This document shows positions 1-10,851 of a stretch of 64,000 nt of DNA, one piece after another. The notes beneath the pieces are model-generated. The model searched no databases, was not told the origin of the DNA, and was given only the letters and a program-made list of their open reading frames with translations. The first letter of the stretch is position 1, and each line of letters starts with the position of its first letter. Both the position numbers and the translations under genes were made by a program. Where the stretch lies: assembly GCA_021613375.1 (NCBI GenBank), contig CM038720.1:40576449-40640448 (forward strand). The letters are read 5' to 3'. This DNA is from Megaleporinus macrocephalus. Lineage: Eukaryota > Chordata > Actinopteri > Characiformes > Anostomidae.

Positions 1-143
1 AAGCTGGAGAGGCTCATGTATCTCCGAACTGGTGATGTTACAGGAGAGCCCAAAACCTTCTTCACTTTTAATGTACGTCAGTGGAACCAGAATTTTGGTC
101 AAATGATTTTGAAGCATTTCTATTGGTCCATTCATCATGAAAG
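1..143 (+). repeat. Dispersed repeat family A, copy 1 (partial)
   Basis: The stretch carries the family A signature: 'caggagagcccaaaa', then 'gtggaaccagaatttt', then 'tctattggtccattcat'. The same order occurs at 946-1125, 10640-10830 (minus), 11427-11560 (minus), 24860-25090 and 30705-30885 (minus). The copy breaks off at 'catcatgaaagttt', where the GT-rich array begins. No coding potential or terminal inverted repeat is visible, so its transposon class is unknown. It resembles a repeat I associate with otophysan fish. Confidence 0.75.
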
Positions 144-705
144 TTTGTGTGTGTTTGTGTGTGTGTTCACTAGTGTGTGTGGGGATGTGGGTGTGTCACT
201 GCCCACTAATGTGTGTTCACTAGTGTGTGTGTGTGTGTGTGTGTGTGGATGTGTGTGTTTCCCTGCCCCAAGGGTATGTGTGTGTTCACTAGTTCGTGTG
301 TATGGTGTTTCATTGCCCGCTAGTGTGTGTCTTCACTAGTGTGTGTGGATGGGTTGGTGTGTCACTGCCCACTAGTGTATGTTTGTTCACTAGTTTGTGT
401 TTGCGGTGTTTTATTGCTCACTAGTGTGAGTGTTCACTATAGTGTCTGTGTGGGTTTCACTGCCCCTAGTGTGTGTGTGTTCACTAGTGTGTGTGTGTCT
501 TTAGGTGTGTCACTGCCCACTAGTGTGAGTGTTCACTAGTTTGTGTGTGTGTGTTCACTGGTGTGTGTGTTTCCCTGCCCCAAGGGTGTGTGTGAGTTCA
601 CTAGTTTGTGTGTATGCAGTGTTTCATTTCCCACTAGTGTGTGTCTTCACTAGTGTGTGTGTGTGTGTGTGTGTGTATTTCACTGCCTCTAGTGTGTGCG
701 TCATC

Positions 706-742
<37 letters not shown>

Positions 743-767
743 ACTGCCCACTAGTGTGTATGTTCAC

Positions 768-804
<37 letters not shown>

Positions 805-945
805 CACTAGTTTGTGTGTATGCGGTGTTTCATTTCCCACTAGTGTGTGTGTATTTCACTGCCTCTAGTGTGTATGTTCACTAGTTTGTGTGTGTGTGTG
901 TTCACTAGTTTGTGTGTATGTGGATGTTTCACTGCCAGTGGTGTT
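144..945 (+). repeat. GT-rich minisatellite built on a SINE-tail motif
   Basis: Irregular tandem units alternate 'cactgcccactagtgtg', 'tgttcactagtgtgtg' and plain GT tracts of varying length. The motif CACTGCCCCCTAGTGTGTG followed by TTCACTAGTGTG is the tail of a tRNA-derived fish SINE, seen next to SINE body sequence at 14262-14410. The same array type recurs at 14400-15455, 48380-48945 and, reversed, 62491-63385. Open frames across it are low-complexity artefacts. Confidence 0.85.
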
Positions 946-1125
946 TCTCTTTACTTTCAATGTAAGTGAATGGAACTGGAATTTTATCCAAGCTGTTTGG
1001 AGCGTTTCTATTGGTCCGTTCATCCTGAAACTTTATCAGCATGTAAAGAGAAGCAGTTGTGTTCAAATGATGTAGAAAAATAAAAAAAAATTGAGATGCA
1101 TGTTTTTCTTTAGACGTCAACAATA
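946..1125 (+). repeat. Dispersed repeat family A, copy 2
   Basis: This copy restarts at 'ctttactttcaatgtaagtg' and continues through 'gcgtttctattggtccgtt' to the A-rich end 'gtagaaaaataaaaaaaa' and 'catgtttttctttaga'. It repeats about 100 bp of copy 1, so the GT-rich array is flanked by overlapping pieces of the same repeat. Confidence 0.75.
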
Positions 1126-1862
1126 TATAAACTGAACAGGCTTCCTTTCATCTCCACACCGGCTCCTCCGTCTCCGTCCAGAGGTATGAGAGACCTGCGG
1201 CCCTCACGGACCGAAACAACTGAAACCCCTTCAGGGCGCGGCTGTCATTCAGCAGACGTACTCTATCGGTTCTCTCTCGACGGTGCGGGCTCAATTACAC
1301 GCCTGCCCGAAACCCAAACAGCATTAGAGCTGTATAAACTGCCCCCGCCACATTAAACATGCCCCCTCGGAACCTAATCACTGCAGCATAAGCAGCTCAA
1401 TCACACGCCAGGCGCCTCCTCATCCACTGGAGCCCGCCGCCGTGCACGGTGGGGGTGAGGGGTGGACAGGAAGGAAGAAGGGATGCAGGAAAGGAGAAGG
1501 CAAGGAGGGAGAGGCTGGAAAGGAGCGGGTCAGGGCTCAAGGGCCACTCTAGTGAGGGGGAGTGCTGTGGAGAGGGATAGACTGTCAGAGCTCCATAAAT
1601 ACAGACAGCGCTCTCCCCCAGAAACCTGCAGCACTAGCCCCTGTTTACTTCCACCCGTCTGGCCGGGGGGGCTCAGTCTATAGCAGCATACATCACAGGC
1701 GGAGGCTCTTCTTTACAGCACAGGCCTTTCATTTATTAGTGCTCTGTAGTGCACTGGAGCACTTTATGTCTTTCTTAAAGAGAGTGCACACAAGTGCTGC
1801 TCTTATGTACATCTATAGTCTCATCTAACCATCCTTACACAGAAACAGAAGAGCTGCCTATT
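1126..1862. other. Unique sequence, no gene seen
   Basis: Moderately GC-rich, non-repetitive sequence with a purine-rich patch around 1440-1530. Short open frames on both strands lack family resemblance or splice context. I see nothing that can be annotated. Confidence 0.6.
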
Positions 1863-2262
1863 ACGGTGGTGTAGTGGTTAGTATGGTGGTGTAGTGGTTA
1901 GTATGGTGGTGTAGTGGTTAGTATGGTGGTGTAGTGGTTAGTATGGTGGTGTAGTAGTTAGTACGGTGGTGTAGTGGTTAGTATGGTGGTGTAGTGGTTA
2001 GTACGGTGGTGTAGTGGTTAGTATGGTGGTGTAGTGGTTAGTACGGTGGTATAGTGGTTAGTACGGTGGTGTAGTGGTTAGTACGGTGGTGTAGTGGTTA
2101 GTATGGTGGTGTAGTGGTTAGTATGGTGGTGTAATGGTTAGTATGGTGGTGTAGTGGTTAGTATGGTGGTGTAGTGGTTAGTATGGTGGTGTAGTGGTTA
2201 GTACGGTGGTGTAGTGGTTAGTACGGTGGTGTAGTGGTTAGTACGGTGGTGTAGTGGTTAGT
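1863..2262 (+). repeat. 20-bp minisatellite, 20 copies (SINE-head unit)
   Basis: Twenty units of 'GGTGGTGTAGTGGTTAGTAY' run without gaps. They differ mostly at one C/T position (gtacgg or gtatgg), with single variants such as 'gtagtagtta' and 'gtaatggtta'. The unit matches the tRNA-like 5' head of a common fish SINE (GGTGGTGTAGTGGTTAGCAC). It is the reverse complement of the 54353-56365 array. No SINE body remains on either side. Confidence 0.95.
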
Positions 2263-3014
2263 TTGTGATGTGTACCCCATCCTGCCCCAACTACCCCACT
2301 CCCTTCCTTACTAAAGCTCTTGTGGCTGAATGCAATCAAATCCTCACATCTAGCGAAAAGCCATCCCTGTATGTCTACAGACTTTTGGACATACAGAGTG
2401 GATGCATTACGCCCCCATACCCCTCCATCTATGTTCAGGACCTTCCTTAGGTCCCCCACCAGTCAGGGTCCAGTGAGAGGCTATGGTGCGTGAAGGGGTC
2501 AGGGTCAAAGGTCAGCTGAACAGCAGGCTGCCCGCTGCCTGTTCCATCTTAACCTTTGACCCCTTCTTTTCTTAGGCCCTGACGTGACTTCTCGGTATCC
2601 CTGAACCGGACTATTCATGTGACGTGACAATGTGAGACCACCTGTTATCTCGAAATAACACAAAAACACACACAGATTTTCGCACCTAGGGGCCGCGCAG
2701 GGGCCTCACACATTCAATTAGTTGCGTGGTCATTTTAAGCTGTGATGTCAGTCACGGCTACATCGGGTTTCACCGTAGCCAATCTAATTAGGCCTTTCAA
2801 AGCGGGACACGCAGACCTAATCCCAGCTCTATATTCTCTCTGAGCTCAGAGGGGAGGCGGGACCCCCGGGCGGGCATCATACGAGTTCATGCTGGTCTCG
2901 TAATACACATACACGATCACAGAGGTCCCCCACGCACCTGCACACGGTCAGTAACCGAAACAGAGTTCAGAGAGAGGGAACCAGACGGGACGTCCCACCA
3001 ACTCAGTCAACACA
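2263..3014. other. Unique sequence, no gene seen
   Basis: Non-repetitive sequence of ordinary composition. A patch around 2720-2840 has short palindromic stretches such as TGATGTCAGTCACGG, but nothing I can assign to a gene or regulatory element. Confidence 0.55.
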
Positions 3015-3548
3015 GTGAAGGTAGTGATACAGTTTACCTGTACACAGGTAGGTGAAGGTGGTGTTACAGTTTACCTGTACACAGGTAGGTGAAGGTGGTG
3101 TTACAGTTTACCTGTACACAGGTAGGTGAAGGTAGTGTGACAGTTTACCTGTACACAGGTAGGTGAAGGTAGTGTTACAGTTTACCTGTACACAGGTAGG
3201 TGAAGGTAGTGTTACCGTTTACCTGTACACAGGTAGGTGAAGGTAGTGTGACAGTTTACCTGTACACAGGTAGGTGAAGGTAGTGTTACAGTTTACCTGT
3301 ACACAGGTAGGTGAAGGTAGTGTTACAGTTTACCTGTACACAGGTAGGTGAAGGTGGTGTTACAGTTTACCTGTACACAGGTAGGTGAAGGTAGTGTGAC
3401 AGTTTACCTGTACACAGGTAGGTGAAGGTAGTGTTACAGTTTACCTGTACACAGGTAGGTGAAGGTAGTGTTACAGTTTACCTGTACACAGGTAGGTGAA
3501 GGTAGTGTTACAGTTTACCTGTACACAGGTAGGAGAAGGTAGTGTTAG
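3015..3548 (+). repeat. 37-bp minisatellite, 14 copies, each with a palindromic core
   Basis: Fourteen copies with an exact 37-bp period. Each unit reads 'gtgaaggtagtgttacag' then 'tttacctgtacacaggtag'. Variants are limited to GGTAGTG or GGTGGTG and GTTAC or GTGAC. The core TACCTGT-AC-ACAGGTA is an inverted repeat with 7-bp arms and a 2-bp centre, so each unit presents two facing CAGGTA hexamers. No open frame crosses the array. Confidence 0.95.
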
Positions 3549-3642
3549 GAGTTATACCCATGGACTCTTATTGGTATAGTGTAAGGTGATTAGCCAGGTG
3601 GAGAATTGAACCTCAGTCTATAGGATAGAGGCTTCTAGTGTA

Positions 3643-3674
<32 letters not shown>

Positions 3675-4017
3675 TAGCAGGACACACCTGTGCATGGTTT
3701 TTAGTAATAACATGAGCGAATTTTTTTTATTTACATGTAAAATATTTGTTTTACATATATGTATATACCAAAAACCATGTGGGATCCAAATAGATTTTTT
3801 TTGGAAATAAAATTTAAGTTTGTTTGCCACATACATAGTCAGACACGCTACACCTAGCAATGAAATGCTCTGTCAACGGCCCACTCACATCAAACAATAA
3901 GAAAAAAAAAATATTAATATTTGAAATATATAAATATTTATTTGAAATATTAATATTTACACGCAAATGTCTGAGGCACCTGAGCTGAGCAGTGTAAAAG
4001 TGTTTATCTGTCAACAC

Positions 4018-4053
<36 letters not shown>

Positions 4054-4624
4054 TAGATGTTAAAGTAGATAGAAACTATAGTCTGATACTCAGAGCGTAC
4101 GGAAGACTCTGAGCAAGTCTGGAAGCAATTACCCAACAACTTCAGCAACTGAGCTCCACATCGTATCCCGTATCTCACAGCTCTAATAGCTCCTCAGGCT
4201 TATCACCAGCCAAGGCTGGAGCTTGTGAATGAGCCACATCATACCAGCTACTTCTCTCAGCCTTAGGACCCGGTTCATCAAAGCATGGCAACATTTTAAC
4301 ATCACACAGTTTTGGGGAAGCTACTCACATTCACTGAAATAATAGTCACTACACAATGCAAACCCCGTCCACCAATCACGTGCTCTCTTTCGTACGCCTG
4401 CGTCACAGCTCCACATGTGGGAAAGCCTTTAAATAATAAATCAGCCCTGGAGACACTAAAGCATCTACACATATAGGAAATAGCCTTCTAATTCATGGCG
4501 ATGTCGTACAGTCACACTGAACTGAGGGACAGTAAGTGATACTCATGTAATAAGCTACAATCATCAAAGGAACCTTATTACACAGTCACAGTCACTCAGC
4601 CTGGAGCCTCACGGAGATCTTCCA
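3549..4624. other. AT-rich unique sequence with two TA microsatellites
   Basis: TA dinucleotide runs lie at about 3643-3668 and 4022-4050, with A/T-rich sequence between them that includes repeated 'aatatttgaaatat'. The remainder to 4624 is unique. No gene is recognised. Confidence 0.6.
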
Positions 4625-7052
4625 GTGTCTGTGTGGAGTCTGTATGGTCTCCCAGTGTCTGTGTGGAGTCTGTATGGTCTCCCAGTGTCTGTGTGGAGTG
4701 TGTATGGTCTCCCAGTGTCTGTGTGGAGTCTGTATGGTCTCCCAGTGTCTGTGTGGAGTCTGTATGGTCTCCCAGTGTCTGTGTGGAGTTTGTATGGTCT
4801 CCCAGTGTCTGTGTGGAGTGTGTATGGTCTCCCAGTGTCTGTGTGGAGTGTGTATGGTCTCCCAGTGTCTGTGTGGAGTGTGTATGGTCTCCCAGTGTCT
4901 GTGTGGAGTGTGTATGGTCTTCCAGTGTCTGTGTGGAGTGTGTATGGTCTCCCAGTGTCTGTGTGGAGTCTGTATGGTCTCCCAGTGTCTGTGTGGAGTG
5001 TGTACGGTCTCCTAGTGTCTGTGTGGAGTGTGTATGGTCTTCCAGTGTCTGTGTGGAGTGTGTATGGTCTCCCAGTGTCTGTGTGGAGTGTGTATGGTCT
5101 TCCAGTGTCTGTGTGGAGTCTGTATGGTCTCCCAGTGTCTGTGTGGGGTTTGTATGGTCTTCCAGTGTCTGTGTGGAGTGTGGATGGTCTCCCAGTGTCT
5201 GTGTGGAGTGTGTATGGTCTCCCAGTGTCTGTGTGGAGTGTGTATGGTCTCCCAGTGTCTGTGTGGAGTGTGTATGGTCTTCCAGTGTCTGTGTGGAGTC
5301 TGTATGGTCTCCCAGTGTCTGTGTGGAGTGTGTATGGTCTCCCAGTGTCTGTGTGGAGTGTGTATGGTCTCCCAGTGTCTGTGTGGAGTCTGTATGGTCT
5401 CCCAGTGTCTGTGTGGAGTGTGTACGGTCTCCCAGTGTCTGTGTGGAGTGTGTATGGTCTCCCAGTGTCTGTGTGGAGTGTGTATGGTCTCCCAGTGTCT
5501 GTGTGGAGTGTGTATGGTCTCCCAGTGTCTGTGTGGAGTCTGTATGGTCTCCCAGTGTCTGTGTGGAGTTTGTATGGTCTCCCAGTGTCTGTGTGGAGTG
5601 TGTATGGTCTCCCAGTGTCTGTGTGGAGTGTGTATGGTCTCCCAGTGTCTGTGTGGAGTGTGGATGGTCTCCCAGTGTCTGTGTGGAGTGTGTATGGTCT
5701 CCCAGTGTCTGTGTGGAGTGTGTATGGTCTCCAAGTGTCTGTGTGGAGTGTGTATGGTCTCTCAGTGTCTGTGTGGAGTCTGTATGGTCTCCCAGTGTCT
5801 GTGTGGAGTGTGTACGGTCTCCCAGTGTCTGTGTGGAGTGTGTATGGTCTCCCAGTGTCTGTGTGGAGTGTGTATGGTCTCCCAGTGTCTGTGTGGAGTG
5901 TGTATGGTCTCCCAGTGTCTGTGTGGAGTCTGTATGGTCTCCCAGTGTCTGTGTGGAGTTTGTATGGTCTCCCAGTGTCTGTGTGGAGTGTGTATGGTCT
6001 CCCAGTGTCTGTGTGGAGTGTGTATGGTCTCCCAGTGTCTGTGTGGAGTGTGGATGGTCTCCCAGTGTCTGTGTGGAGTGTGTATGGTCTCCCAGTGTCT
6101 GTGTGGAGTGTGTATGGTCTCCAAGTGTCTGTGTGGAGTGTGTATGGTCTCTCAGTGTCTGTGTGGAGTGTGTATGGTCTCCCAGTGTCTGTGTGGAGTG
6201 TGTATGGTCTCCAAGTGTCTGTGTGGAGTGTGTATGGTCTCTCAGTGTCTGTGTGGAGTGTGTATGGTCTTCCAGTGTCTGTGTGGAGTGTGTATGGTCT
6301 CCCAGTGTCTGTGTGGAGTGTGTGTGGTCTCCCAGTGTCTGTGTGGAGTGTGTATGGTCTCCCAGTGTCTGTGTGGAGTGTGTGTGGTCTCCCAGTGTCT
6401 GTGTGGAGTGTGTATGGTCTCTCAGTGTCTGTGTGGAGTGTGTATGGTCTCCCAGTGTCTGTGTGGAGTGTGGATGGTCTCCCAGTGTCTGTGTGGAGTG
6501 TGTATGGTCTCCCAGTGTCTGTGTGGAGTGTGTATGGTCTCCAAGTGTCTGTGTGGAGTGTGTATGGTCTCCCAGTGTCTGTGTGGAGTGTGTATGGTCT
6601 CCCAGTGTCTGTGTAGAGTGTGTATGGTCTCCCAGTGTCTGTGTGGAGTGTGTATGGTCTCCCAGTGTCTGTGTGGAGTGTGTATGGTCTCCCAGTGTCT
6701 GTGTGGAGTGTGGATGGTCTCCCAGTGTCTGTGTGGAGTGTGTATGGTCTCCCAGTGTCTGTGTGGAGTGTGTATGGTCTCCAAGTGTCTGTGTGGAGTG
6801 TGTATGGTCTCTCAGTGTCTGTGTGGAGTGTGTATGGTCTCCAAGTGTCTGTGTGGAGTGTGTATGGTCTCTCAGTGTCTGTGTGGAGTGTGTATGGTCT
6901 CCCAGTGTCTGTGTGGAGTGTGTACGGTCTCCTAGTGTCTGTGTGGAGTGTGTATGGTCTCTCAGTGTCTGTGTGGAGTGTGTATGGTCTTCCAGTGTCT
7001 GTGTGGAGTTTGTATGGTCTCTAAGTGTCTGTGTGGAGTTTGTATGCTCTCC
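4625..7052 (+). repeat. 30-bp minisatellite, about 81 copies (SINE-body unit)
   Basis: The unit is 'CTGTGTGGAGTGTGTATGG' followed by 'TCTCCCAGTGT', with an exact 30-bp period over 2.4 kb. Variable positions are GTGT/GTCT/GTTT before ATGG, CCC/TCC/CTC/CCA, TATGG/TACGG/TGTGG, and GTGGATGG variants. The unit corresponds to the fish SINE body segment TCTGTGTGGAGTTTGCATG plus TTCTCCCCGTG. Because 30 is a multiple of three, all three forward frames and one reverse frame stay open for hundreds of codons. These frames encode only 10-residue repeats and should not be called genes. Confidence 0.95.
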
Positions 7053-7600
7053 AACATCTTAATGTGTTGACGGACCTATCAGTGTAGCCGGATTGGTTGC
7101 GGTTTGGTAGGCCTATTCCAGTAGACACCACCTTAACTCACACTCTGCAAACGACACGAGTTTAGCGAGTGCTTTCTCTGGCCAGAGCAGCAACAGCCAA
7201 CGTCCCCGGTGAGCTGGACCAGCCGATCGTTTTCAGGATCACGACTCCCCTCCTCTGAGGCGCTGTTTGATGTGGGCTGAGGACGGACTGACCGAGCACA
7301 GAGACAGCGCTAATGATAAAGAATAACCAGCGGAGAAATGTAGCGAGGGGTTTGATGTTGCTGGACGGTTTCAGGTTGCTTTGACTACTTGCATTAGGAC
7401 GAGTGAAGGCAGTTAAATAGCAGGCCGGGTCAGCGAGGCCGCACACATCAAAGCAGCATCAGCTTAAAGAGAGCAAAGACTTACAGAGCTCCTGTAATCC
7501 AGCCATGACTTCAGGATCCACATAAGAGGGACATACACGGTACTTTAATAAGGGTGAGGCAGAGGGCGAGCGGCCCTTGGACGTAAACTTTATTATTTAA
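7053..7600. other. Unique sequence, no gene seen
   Basis: Non-repetitive sequence of mixed composition. A 94-codon minus frame at 7162-7446 has no recognisable domain and no supporting context, so I leave it unannotated. Confidence 0.55.
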
Positions 7601-9320
7601 GCGTGGTCCCAATTTAGATTAAGTGTGTGTAATAACTGTGTAATTACACATGGGCAACCCATACAACAGCAACGTAACCACTAGTGATATAGACACTGTT
7701 ATAGATGGATTACAGCAGTACAGCTTATGTAATTACACGTGGGTATCAATTCCAGACTCATGTATTTACATAAAGGTAACTTGATACCATGATGTAGCCA
7801 TGGTTGGAGATAGATTACAGAGGTACAGCTTATGTTATTACACGTATCAATTTCTTTTTTGCCTCCTGTAATAACATAAAGGGCTCTTGCTAGTTATAAC
7901 AGCATCTCAACCCTCTCATGTACTTACACATAGATAACAGTCTAACTGCATTTGTAACGGTTTTATTAAGTGTCTATTAACACTGTAGTTACATGTTATA
8001 ACAATATATTCGCCCTCATGTATTTACTAATTATTACCAACATGAGTGTAACTACATTTGTAATTAGCTGTTATTTTCTAGAAGTGTTTTCTTTATATTA
8101 AGTGTCTGTAATAACTGTGTAATTACACATGGGCAACCCATACAACAGCCACGTAACCACTAGTGATGTAGACACTGTTATAGATGGATTACAGCAGCAC
8201 AGCTTATGTAATTACACGTGGGTATCAATTCCAGACTCATGTATTTACATAAAGGTAACTTGATAGTCATAGCAACATATTTTCTCTAGTGTTATTACAC
8301 ACTGGTAATAGCAATGTAACTACTAATGATGTAGCCATGGTTGGAGATAGATTACAGCAGTACTGCTTATGTTATTACACGTATCAATTTCTTTTTTGCC
8401 TCCTGTAATAACATAAAGGGCTCTTGCTAGTTATAACAGCATCTCAACCCTCTCATGTACTTACACATTGATAACAGTCTAACTGCATTTGTAACGGTTT
8501 TATTAAGTGTTTCTATTAACTGTGTAGTTACATGTTATAACAGCATATTAGCTCTCATTGGTAACAACATGAGTGTAACCACATTTGTAATTAGCACTTA
8601 TCTCTAGCAGCAGTATCAGTCTCGCTATATTATATGTGTCTGTAATAACTGTGTAGTTACACATTAACAACACTTGCAACAACAATGTAACTACTAGTGA
8701 TGTAGCCATCATTACAGATGGATTACAGCAGTACAGCTTTTGTAATTACACGAGGGTATCAATTCTGGCCTCATGTAATTACATAAAGGTAACTTGATAG
8801 TTGTAGCAACATAATTTCTCTAGTGTTATTACACACTGGTAATAACAATGTAACTACTAGTGATGTAGCCACTGTTGGAGATAGATTACGGCAGTACAGC
8901 TTATGTAATTACACATGGGTATCAATTCCAGACTCATGTATTTACATAAAGGTAACTTGATAGTCATAGCAACATATTTACTCTTGTGTTATTACACACT
9001 GGTAATAACAGTGTAATTACTGGTGATGTAGCCATCATTACAGATGGATTACAGCAGTACTGCTTATGTAATTACACATGGGTATCAATTCCAGACTCAT
9101 GTATTTATATAAAGGTAACTTGAGAGTTATAGCAAACATATTTTCTCTAGTGTTATTACACATTGGTAATAACAATGTAACTACTAGTGATGTAGCCATC
9201 ATTACAGATAGATTACAGCAGTACAACTTATGTAATTACACGTGTGTATCAATTATGTTTTTGCCTCATGTAACTGTATATGGGGGTCTTGATAGTTACA
9301 ACAGCTTATTATCTCTCACG
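7601..9320 (+). repeat. Complex long-period tandem repeat rich in GTAATTAC
   Basis: Blocks recur in the order 'gtaattacacatgggta', 'ccagactcatgtatttac', 'aaaggtaacttgatag', 'tgttattacacactgg', 'gtaactactagtgatgtagc', 'atggattacagcagtac'. The block order repeats every 160-180 bp in the right half. There is also a larger duplication, with about 7618-7960 resembling 8100-8480. About a dozen GTAATTA sites are present. Related fragments occur at 21390-21515, 22385-22440 (reversed) and 35520-35585, so this is a dispersed family that expanded locally. Confidence 0.85.
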
Positions 9321-10188
9321 TCATTGCAATTAAATGTGAGGCTGAGGACGAGAGACCCTCAGACCCGAACAAACTGGGACGAGAAATTTCAAAAATTTCA
9401 AAAACAAAAAATTCAGGGATGGAGAGAGGATCCCCCTCAGAGACTCGCTTAGTTTATAAACTGAAACCTGCCTCAGCGCTGGGCAGCCAATCTGTCTAAT
9501 GGAAGCGGGATTGAATTAGCCCAGCGGTTAAACTGATCATAGGCGGCGACTCGTGACTCGAGAACTACGTGCGAGGAAACAAATCGGCTGCCAATTGATG
9601 CTCGACAACAACAAAGGTGCCTAAATCAAGGTTAAAGTGACACAGAGCTCCGCCCGCGACAATAACCAGACCACCACAACGCAGTTACTCTGATCTTATT
9701 AAAGTCAGACGCAGGCAGCGCTCTCTCCCTCCTGCCCTCGCAGCCCTCCTTTTCTGGCATTCACAAATCAATATAATGTGACGCTACAGGTTCTAACCAG
9801 ATGGTTAAAGGGTTAAAATCCCAAAACCCCATGTGGGTGAGTCAGGGTCGCGACCCCTCTTCGCACTGTGGATATAAATCAATGACCAGCACCCGAGGAA
9901 GCGAGGAAGCGAGGAACACAGGGCTGATGGGTAGAACAGAAACAGAAAGCGAGATGGGGGGATCAGAGATGAACAAACAGACGTAGAGAGAGTTACAGCG
10001 CTGAGGTCATACGGGTAGACTCGTCACAGAGACAGGCTGGACCCTGGATCCGTTTGTTCTTCTGGTGAACCTGGTTCTATACACTCTGTAGAAGAAGCTG
10101 CCTAGAAGTGTGTTTTGGGGACGGTACCGTAGAACAGGGTGTCCAAATGTTCTGTCTTTGAGGTGCCAGATTTGAGGCAGGACGAAGG

Positions 10189-10190
<2 letters not shown>
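9321..10190. other. Unique sequence, no gene seen
   Basis: Mostly non-repetitive and fairly GC-rich, with scattered CpGs around 9480-9660. No convincing open frame, RNA gene or repeat is seen. Confidence 0.5.

Positions 10191-10269
<79 letters not shown>
10191..10269. repeat. TA microsatellite, about 78 bp
   Basis: Uninterrupted TA dinucleotides. A shorter TA run follows at about 10464-10484. Confidence 0.95.
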
Positions 10270-10271
<2 letters not shown>

Positions 10272-10560
10272 GATATACTGGGAGAACCGGAGTTTCTTAA
10301 AAAAACAAAGGGGGCTTTTCTAACCAGGGCGACAAAAGATTGGATCGAGGGATGATTTTCAATGGATCGCAGTGATGGAGCTGCTCTGCCACTCACGACA
10401 CCCTGACCCAGAATCAGGTCGTGTACGAGGCACACAGACACAATCGGAGAGGGAGCGGTGCTTTATATATATATATATATATATGCACAATGAAAGAGAG
10501 CGGGTCAGTTCCAATATTTTAATTAAATTTAAATGAAATAACATTTTGTTTGTTAAATAC

Positions 10561-10578
10561 TGTCTATCTATCTATCTA

Positions 10579-10640
<62 letters not shown>
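10561..10640. repeat. Compound microsatellite TATC-TA-CA
   Basis: Six TATC-type units are followed by about 38 bp of TA and then about 20 bp of CA. It directly abuts family A copy 3. Confidence 0.9.
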
Positions 10641-10830
10641 TTTTTTTCTATATCATTAAAACACGACTTATGGTTATTTCCTTGGACCAATGGACTGGAC
10701 CAATAGACCAATACTGAATGGACCAATAGAAATGCCCCAAAATTACTTAAAAACGATTCTGGTTCCATTGACTTACATTGACAGTAAATAATTCTCTCTT
10801 GTAAAACTGATGTTTTGGTTTGGAGACACT
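10641..10830 (-). repeat. Dispersed repeat family A, copy 3
   Basis: In reverse orientation it carries 'ggaccaatagaaatgcccc', 'ctggttccattgacttac' and the end 'tctcttgtaaaac'. These are the complement of the copy 1 and copy 2 signatures. Confidence 0.75.
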
Positions 10831-10851
10831 TGTTATACAACTATATATATA

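Noticed and set aside
1863..2262. tRNA gene cluster
   Set aside because: The unit resembles a tRNA 5' half including a box-A-like part, but there is no box B, no anticodon arm and no 3' half. It is SINE-head derived.
4625..7062. Very long open frames (up to about 800 codons) on the plus strand and 120-240 codons on the minus strand
   Set aside because: They lie entirely in the 30-bp array. A unit divisible by three without stops stays open in several frames, and the products are pure 10-residue repeats with no gene context.
7601..9320. Centromeric satellite
   Set aside because: The array is short and irregular, with dispersed relatives elsewhere in the window, so it looks like a locally expanded interspersed repeat.
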